A DNA stretch of 8,964 bases from positions 1 to 8,964 of the forward strand of contig JAFLKZ010000146.1 of assembly GCA_019162915.1 (NCBI GenBank), given 5' to 3'. Position numbers and translations under genes: made by a program. This DNA comes from Campylobacteraceae bacterium (lineage in GTDB: Bacteria; Campylobacterota; Campylobacteria; Campylobacterales; Sulfurospirillaceae). A model generated the notes under the pieces. That model ran no database searches. It was not told the DNA's origin and saw nothing but the letters and a program-made list of their open reading frames with translations. This document shows, one piece after another, positions 5,495-8,964 of this stretch. Positions within the stretch are counted from its first letter, which is position 1. Every line of letters begins with the position of its first letter.

Positions 5495-6825
5495 TGAAAA
5501 TTGAAAAGATTCTTGTTGCCAACCGTGGTGAAATAGCACTCAGGGCGATAAGAACCATCAAAGAGATGGGGAAGCAGGCTATTGCCGTCTACTCTGTAGC
5601 AGACAAAGATGCGCTTTATCTACAACATGCAGATGCGAGTATCTGTATTGGTGGCGCAAAGTCGAGCGAGAGTTATCTTAGTATTCCCGCTATCATCAGT
5701 GCAGCTGAGATAAGTGGATGTGATGCTATATTTCCAGGGTATGGTTTTTTAAGTGAGAACCAAACATTTGTAGAGATTTGTAAACACCACAATATTAAAT
5801 TTATTGGACCGTCCGTAGATTCTATGGTTTTAATGAGCGATAAATCTAAAGCCAAAGAAGTCATGAAAAAAGCGGGTGTTCCTGTTATATTAGGAAGTGA
5901 AGGTGCACTAAAAGATGTTGCTGAGGCCAAAAAAATGGCTGAGCAAATCGGTCTTCCTGTTATCGTTAAAGCCAGTGCTGGTGGTGGCGGTCGTGGTATG
6001 CGTGTGGTTGAAAAAATGGAAGATTTAGAAAAATCTTTTCTAGCAGCAGAGGGTGAAGCGCTCAGTGCGTTTGGTGATGGAACACTTTATATGGAAAAAT
6101 ATATTAAAAATCCGCGTCACATTGAAGTACAAGTCATCGGCGATAGTCATGGCAATGTTGTGCATATTGGCGAGCGTGATTGTTCTATGCAACGACGACA
6201 TCAAAAGCTCATTGAAGAATCTCCCGCCATTGCACTTGATGAAAAAACAAGAACACGACTTTTAGAGATAGCAGTAAAAGCGACTAAATTTATCGGCTAT
6301 GAAAATGCAGGCACCTTTGAATTTCTACTTGATGCGGATAAAAACTTTTACTTTATGGAAATGAATACAAGACTTCAAGTGGAACATTGTGTCTCCGAGA
6401 TGGTCAGTGGTATTGATATCATTGAGTGGATGATACGTGTTGCGGAGGGCGAGAAGCTTTTCGACCAAAGTAAGATAGTTCTTAAGGGACATTCTATTGA
6501 GTGTAGAATCACAGCGGAAGATCCTGTTAAATTTATCCCAAGTCCTGGTAAAATTACCAAGTACATCGTTCCTGGTGGTAGAAATGTCAGAATGGACTCT
6601 CATGCATATCAAGGCTATACCGTTCCTTCTCATTATGACTCTATGATAGGTAAATTGGTTGTTTGGGGTGAAACGAGAGAGCGAGCTATTAAAAAGATGA
6701 AGCAAGCACTAAGTGAACTTCAAATCGAAGGCATTAAAACGGTTCGGGATTTTCATTTAAATATGATGGATAACGAAGACTTTATTCAAAACAAATTCGA
6801 TACAAATTATCTTTCAAGATATTAG
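5494..6825 (+). CDS. accC: Biotin carboxylase subunit of acetyl-CoA carboxylase
   Basis: This 443-residue enzyme is close to the usual length (about 450). It uses ATP and bicarbonate to carboxylate the biotin on AccB. The N-terminal domain shows KILVANRGEIALR (5-17) and FPGYGFLSEN (80-89), where the first residue is Phe in place of the more usual His. The ATP-grasp domain has the glycine-rich lid KASAGGGGRGMRVVE (159-173), RHIEVQV (208-214), and ERDCSMQRRHQKLIEE (227-242). The catalytic region FMEMNTRLQVEH (287-298) includes the metal-binding Glu/Asn and the active-site Arg; next comes CVSEMVSG where most homologues have PVTEMVTG. The C-terminal domain is complete. No ribosome binding site of its own is needed, given the one-base overlap with accB. 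A strong hairpin follows the stop codon by five bases. Confidence 0.96.
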   Translation: MKIEKILVANRGEIALRAIRTIKEMGKQAIAVYSVADKDALYLQHADASICIGGAKSSESYLSIPAIISAAEISGCDAIFPGYGFLSENQTFVEICKHHNIKFIGPSVDSMVLMSDKSKAKEVMKKAGVPVILGSEGALKDVAEAKKMAEQIGLPVIVKASAGGGGRGMRVVEKMEDLEKSFLAAEGEALSAFGDGTLYMEKYIKNPRHIEVQVIGDSHGNVVHIGERDCSMQRRHQKLIEESPAIALDEKTRTRLLEIAVKATKFIGYENAGTFEFLLDADKNFYFMEMNTRLQVEHCVSEMVSGIDIIEWMIRVAEGEKLFDQSKIVLKGHSIECRITAEDPVKFIPSPGKITKYIVPGGRNVRMDSHAYQGYTVPSHYDSMIGKLVVWGETRERAIKKMKQALSELQIEGIKTVRDFHLNMMDNEDFIQNKFDTNYLSRY

Positions 6826-6830
6826 ATAAC

Positions 6831-6856
6831 AAAGGTCGCTGATAAAGCGACCTTTT
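6831..6856. terminator. Rho-independent terminator after accBC, possibly bidirectional
   Basis: AAAGGTCGCT (6831-6840) and AGCGACCTTT (6846-6855) form a perfect 10-bp stem with the loop GATAA, followed by another T. The stem has five GC pairs in a very AT-rich setting. It lies between accC and the convergent SurA-like gene. The T-tract is only four bases on the plus strand and three on the minus, so the hairpin is strong but the tail is short. Confidence 0.8.
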
Positions 6857-6864
6857 ACTTCACC

Positions 6865-7716
6865 TTATGGTGCTCTTACTACGTTGATAGAAGCTGAAGA
6901 CTTAAGCTTCTCAAAATACTCTTCAATTGCTTTTTGCTCTTTACTCTCTGCTAGTTTTGAATAAATATAATTTTTTGCCTCTGCAAAAGAAACACTCTTA
7001 ACATTGTTTTTATTCTTCACAAAAAACATAACATAATTGGGGTCTGATTTGACAACGGTTGAAAATTTACCTTGTTGCGTTGAATTTAACATCATGGCAA
7101 GTTTAGGGTCAATTTTAGTTGCTTCAAGTGAAGTATCTTTTAATTCGACATTACTCACAACGCTCATAGGATTTTCTTGAATACTGGTGAGATTTTGTTG
7201 GTTATTGCTCGTGTAAACCGTTACATCAAAAGAACTAGCTTGCGAAAATTCACCCAAGTTGTCATTGTAATAGGCTAAAAGTTCACTATCACCCATTTGT
7301 TGCATTTTATTGCTGACAATTTTTTTATAAAGTTTATCTCGTTTTATTTTACTTTTCACATCTTCTTTGTACTCAGCAACGTCAATATTTTTTGATTTTA
7401 TCATGTTTAAAAAATCAAATTGGCTTACATTATTACTTATAGCAAGATTTTCGATGTATTGGTCTACTTCAAATGCATCAACGCTAATATTTAATTTTTT
7501 GATTTCTGATTCTTCAAGTTTTTGTCTTACTAAGATATCAAGAGCCTCTTTTTTAGAAATATTGAAGCGTCCAGAGTATTTGTAAACATCGAACAAGGTG
7601 ATTGGCTCTTTATTGATGATGACAGAAACACCATCGACCACGCCAGCACTTAGCGGAGAAATAAGAAGGGTTGCGCCTAACGTTACCAAAGTTAACACAT
7701 TTAATTTTATCTTCAT
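6865..7716 (-). CDS. Periplasmic SurA-like chaperone / peptidyl-prolyl isomerase (Cj1289-type)
   Basis: This 283-residue exported protein has a Sec signal peptide: a basic start MKIKLN, a hydrophobic core, and a likely cleavage after LSA at residue 24 (SPLSA then GVVDG). The mature start GVVDGVSVIINKEPITLFDV (25-44) is the SurA N-terminal hallmark. A helical chaperone domain follows, to about residue 150 (KEALDILVRQKLEE, VDQYIENLA), then a region in the parvulin position (about 155-250) and a C-terminal helix that packs back on the chaperone domain. The parvulin region lacks the usual histidines and GGDLGW-like stretch, so isomerase activity is doubtful. The expected role is escorting outer-membrane proteins. 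The start is ATG at 7716-7714: AAAGGA is six bases upstream, whereas the TTG one codon earlier would leave only three bases. It converges on accC and diverges from gltX. Confidence 0.85.
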   Translation of the reverse strand: MKIKLNVLTLVTLGATLLISPLSAGVVDGVSVIINKEPITLFDVYKYSGRFNISKKEALDILVRQKLEESEIKKLNISVDAFEVDQYIENLAISNNVSQFDFLNMIKSKNIDVAEYKEDVKSKIKRDKLYKKIVSNKMQQMGDSELLAYYNDNLGEFSQASSFDVTVYTSNNQQNLTSIQENPMSVVSNVELKDTSLEATKIDPKLAMMLNSTQQGKFSTVVKSDPNYVMFFVKNKNNVKSVSFAEAKNYIYSKLAESKEQKAIEEYFEKLKSSASINVVRAP

Positions 7717-7918
7717 CAATAGTCCTTTATTTTAAGAAAAATAGATATATAATCGTTACGTATCATTTATATCATTAACGATATAAGCTCCGAATCATAA
7801 CATCTTTTTTCACGAAAAAAATTAAAAAGATTCTTTTGTTCGCAATATATGTGATTTTTTATTAAGAGCGTAACAAAATGATACATAATTTATACATAAC
7901 TTATAATTAAGGGACGAC
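7717..7918. promoter_or_regulatory. Divergent intergenic region between the SurA-like gene and gltX
   Basis: This AT-rich 202-base spacer has no open frame I would support. A minus-strand TATATC or TATATA-like -10 near 7750-7743 would serve the chaperone gene. On the plus strand TATACA at 7891-7896 is a possible gltX -10, with its start near 7903. ATACATAA occurs at 7881-7888 and 7892-7899, an 11-base direct repeat. GTATCATTT (7760-7768) is inverted as AAATGATAC (7876-7884), ATCGTTA (7752-7758) as TAACGAT (7776-7782), and TATCATTTA/TATCATTAA are in tandem at 7761-7778. These could be operators, but AT-rich spacers yield such matches easily. Confidence 0.35.
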
Positions 7919-8964
7919 ATGATTGTTACACGTTTTGCTCCAAGTCCTACAGGGTATCTTCATATTGGAGGGCTAAGAACAGCTCTTTATAGTTATCTTT
8001 GGGCAAGAAAAAATGGTGGAAAGTTTCTCCTCCGAATAGAAGATACCGATTTGGCTAGAAATTCTAAAGAAGCAGCAGATGCCATTGTGGAAGCCTTTAA
8101 ATGGGTGGGATTATCACATGATGGCGAGATACTCTATCAATCAGAGCGATTTGATCTTTACAAAACGTATGTTCAAAAACTTTTAGATATGGGAAAAGCC
8201 TATAAATGTTACATGAGTCGAGAAGAATTAGACGCACTTAGAGAAGTGCAAATGGCTAAAAAAGAGCGCACTCGTTATGATGGAAGATACCGCGATTTTG
8301 TAGGAACTCCTCCTGTTGGGGTTGAACCTGTTATCCGTATCAAAGCTCCAATTGATGGGCAAATCAGCTTTGTTGATGGTGTTAAGGGTGAAGTTGTCTT
8401 TAATGCTAAAGATATGTTAGATGATTTTATTATTGCACGAAGCGATGGCACACCGACTTATAATTTTGTAGTAGCGATAGATGATGCTTTGATGGGTGTT
8501 ACCGAAGTCATTAGAGGCGATGACCATCTTTCTAATACACCAAAGCAAATCGTAGTTTATGAAGCCCTTGGTTTTGAAATTCCTCATTTTTATCACGTGC
8601 CTATGATCCTCAATCCGGAGGGAAAAAAGCTCTCTAAAAGAGATGGAGCAACGGATGTTATGGATTATAAAAATCAAGGCTATTTACCAGAAACATTGCT
8701 TAACTTTTTAATTCGCTTAGGCTGGAGTCATGGTGATCAAGAGATTTTTTCCATTGAAGAGATGAAAGAACTTTTTGATCCATCACGTATCAATAAATCA
8801 GCTTCAGCTTACAATCAAGAGAAACTTTTGTGGCTAAATGCGCACTATATCAAAAATCTTTCTTATGATAGATTGATTGAAGAGTTAAAATATTTCGATG
8901 TGGATATAAGTTTACATGTAAAGAAAGAATTATTACTAGACGCACTTCGCGATAGGGCAAAAAC
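7919..8964 (+). CDS. gltX: Glutamyl-tRNA synthetase (3' end beyond the window)
   Basis: 348 codons of a class I aminoacyl-tRNA synthetase are visible, roughly three quarters of the expected length (about 460-470). It attaches glutamate to tRNA-Glu in the cytosol. The HIGH motif is in PSPTGYLHIGG (8-18), the amino-acid pocket LLRIEDTD is at 37-44, RGDDHLSNTPKQ starts at Arg199, and the KMSKS loop appears as KLSKR (237-241), the usual variant in this family. The C-terminal anticodon-binding domain has begun (EEMKELFDPSRINKS) and is cut by the edge. The ATG at 7919 has AAGGGA (7909-7914) five bases upstream. Campylobacterota commonly carry two GltX proteins, one charging tRNA-Gln as part of the GatCAB route; the start IVTRFAPSPTGYLHIGGLRTA resembles the standard GltX1 type, but this needs the rest of the gene. 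A TTTACATGTAAA copy lies near the right end. Confidence 0.95.
   Translation, partial: MIVTRFAPSPTGYLHIGGLRTALYSYLWARKNGGKFLLRIEDTDLARNSKEAADAIVEAFKWVGLSHDGEILYQSERFDLYKTYVQKLLDMGKAYKCYMSREELDALREVQMAKKERTRYDGRYRDFVGTPPVGVEPVIRIKAPIDGQISFVDGVKGEVVFNAKDMLDDFIIARSDGTPTYNFVVAIDDALMGVTEVIRGDDHLSNTPKQIVVYEALGFEIPHFYHVPMILNPEGKKLSKRDGATDVMDYKNQGYLPETLLNFLIRLGWSHGDQEIFSIEEMKELFDPSRINKSASAYNQEKLLWLNAHYIKNLSYDRLIEELKYFDVDISLHVKKELLLDALRDRAK
8911..8922. repeat. TTTACATGTAAA palindrome, copy 6
   Basis: This is a perfect 12-bp palindrome inside gltX. It is read in frame as Leu-His-Val-Lys in the weakly conserved C-terminal part of the visible protein. Confidence 0.8.

Noticed and set aside
6325..6705. 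Minus-strand open frame of 126 residues opposite accC
   Set aside because: It is antisense to conserved AccC sequence, and its composition looks like a codon shadow.
7717..7719. TTG as start of the SurA-like protein
   Set aside because: The ATG one codon downstream has better spacing from AAAGGA and is the normal start codon.
7902..7907. TATAAT as the gltX -10 box
   Set aside because: Transcription would start near 7914, at the end of the ribosome binding site, leaving almost no leader.
8417..8677. Minus-strand open frame of 86 residues
   Set aside because: It is antisense to the strongly conserved gltX catalytic core.
1..8964. CRISPR array, tRNA or rRNA genes, insertion sequences, or phage genes
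   Set aside because: I see no regularly spaced repeat units, cloverleaf sequences, transposase or integrase motifs, or terminal inverted repeats.

Overview
The window reads as AT-rich chromosomal DNA of a Campylobacterota (Epsilonproteobacteria) species, most like a free-living Sulfurospirillum-type genome; the genus is an inference. The evidence is the protein sequences of Dcd, AccB, AccC, the SurA-like chaperone and GltX, and their order. From memory, Campylobacter jejuni has the same set in a row: gltX (Cj1288c), SurA-like Cj1289, accC, accB, dcd, pseB (Cj1290c to Cj1293). The same set is here, but about 4.9 kb of other genes lies between the pseB-like end and dcd.

Layout. Positions 1-31 (minus) hold the first codons of a nucleotide-sugar dehydratase, probably pseB. 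A promoter at about 92-97 then drives a tight plus-strand operon (120-2654) of overlapping genes: a small SAM methyltransferase, a membrane-anchored alpha/beta hydrolase, and an RlmI-type 23S rRNA methyltransferase. A BrnT/BrnA type II toxin-antitoxin pair (2715-3273) follows, with a palindromic operator lying over its -10 box. It converges on a minus-strand operon read in the order dcd (4956-4396), a GNAT acetyltransferase (4387-3752), and a small membrane protein (3742-3290).

From a 76-base divergent promoter region, accB and accC (5033-6825, overlapping by one base) run rightward; they encode the biotin carrier and biotin carboxylase of acetyl-CoA carboxylase. A strong hairpin terminator (6831-6856) separates accC from a convergent exported SurA-like chaperone gene (7716-6865). 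Divergent from that gene, gltX (7919 onward) runs off the right edge after 348 codons.

Most of the window is housekeeping: nucleotide pool, fatty-acid synthesis, tRNA charging, rRNA modification and outer-membrane biogenesis, plus one toxin-antitoxin module. The most unusual signal is a 12-bp palindrome, TTTACATGTAAA. It occurs five times perfectly and once with one mismatch, mostly inside genes, and every coding copy is read in the same frame as Leu-His-Val-Lys. This looks like a dispersed, selected DNA word, not a promoter element.
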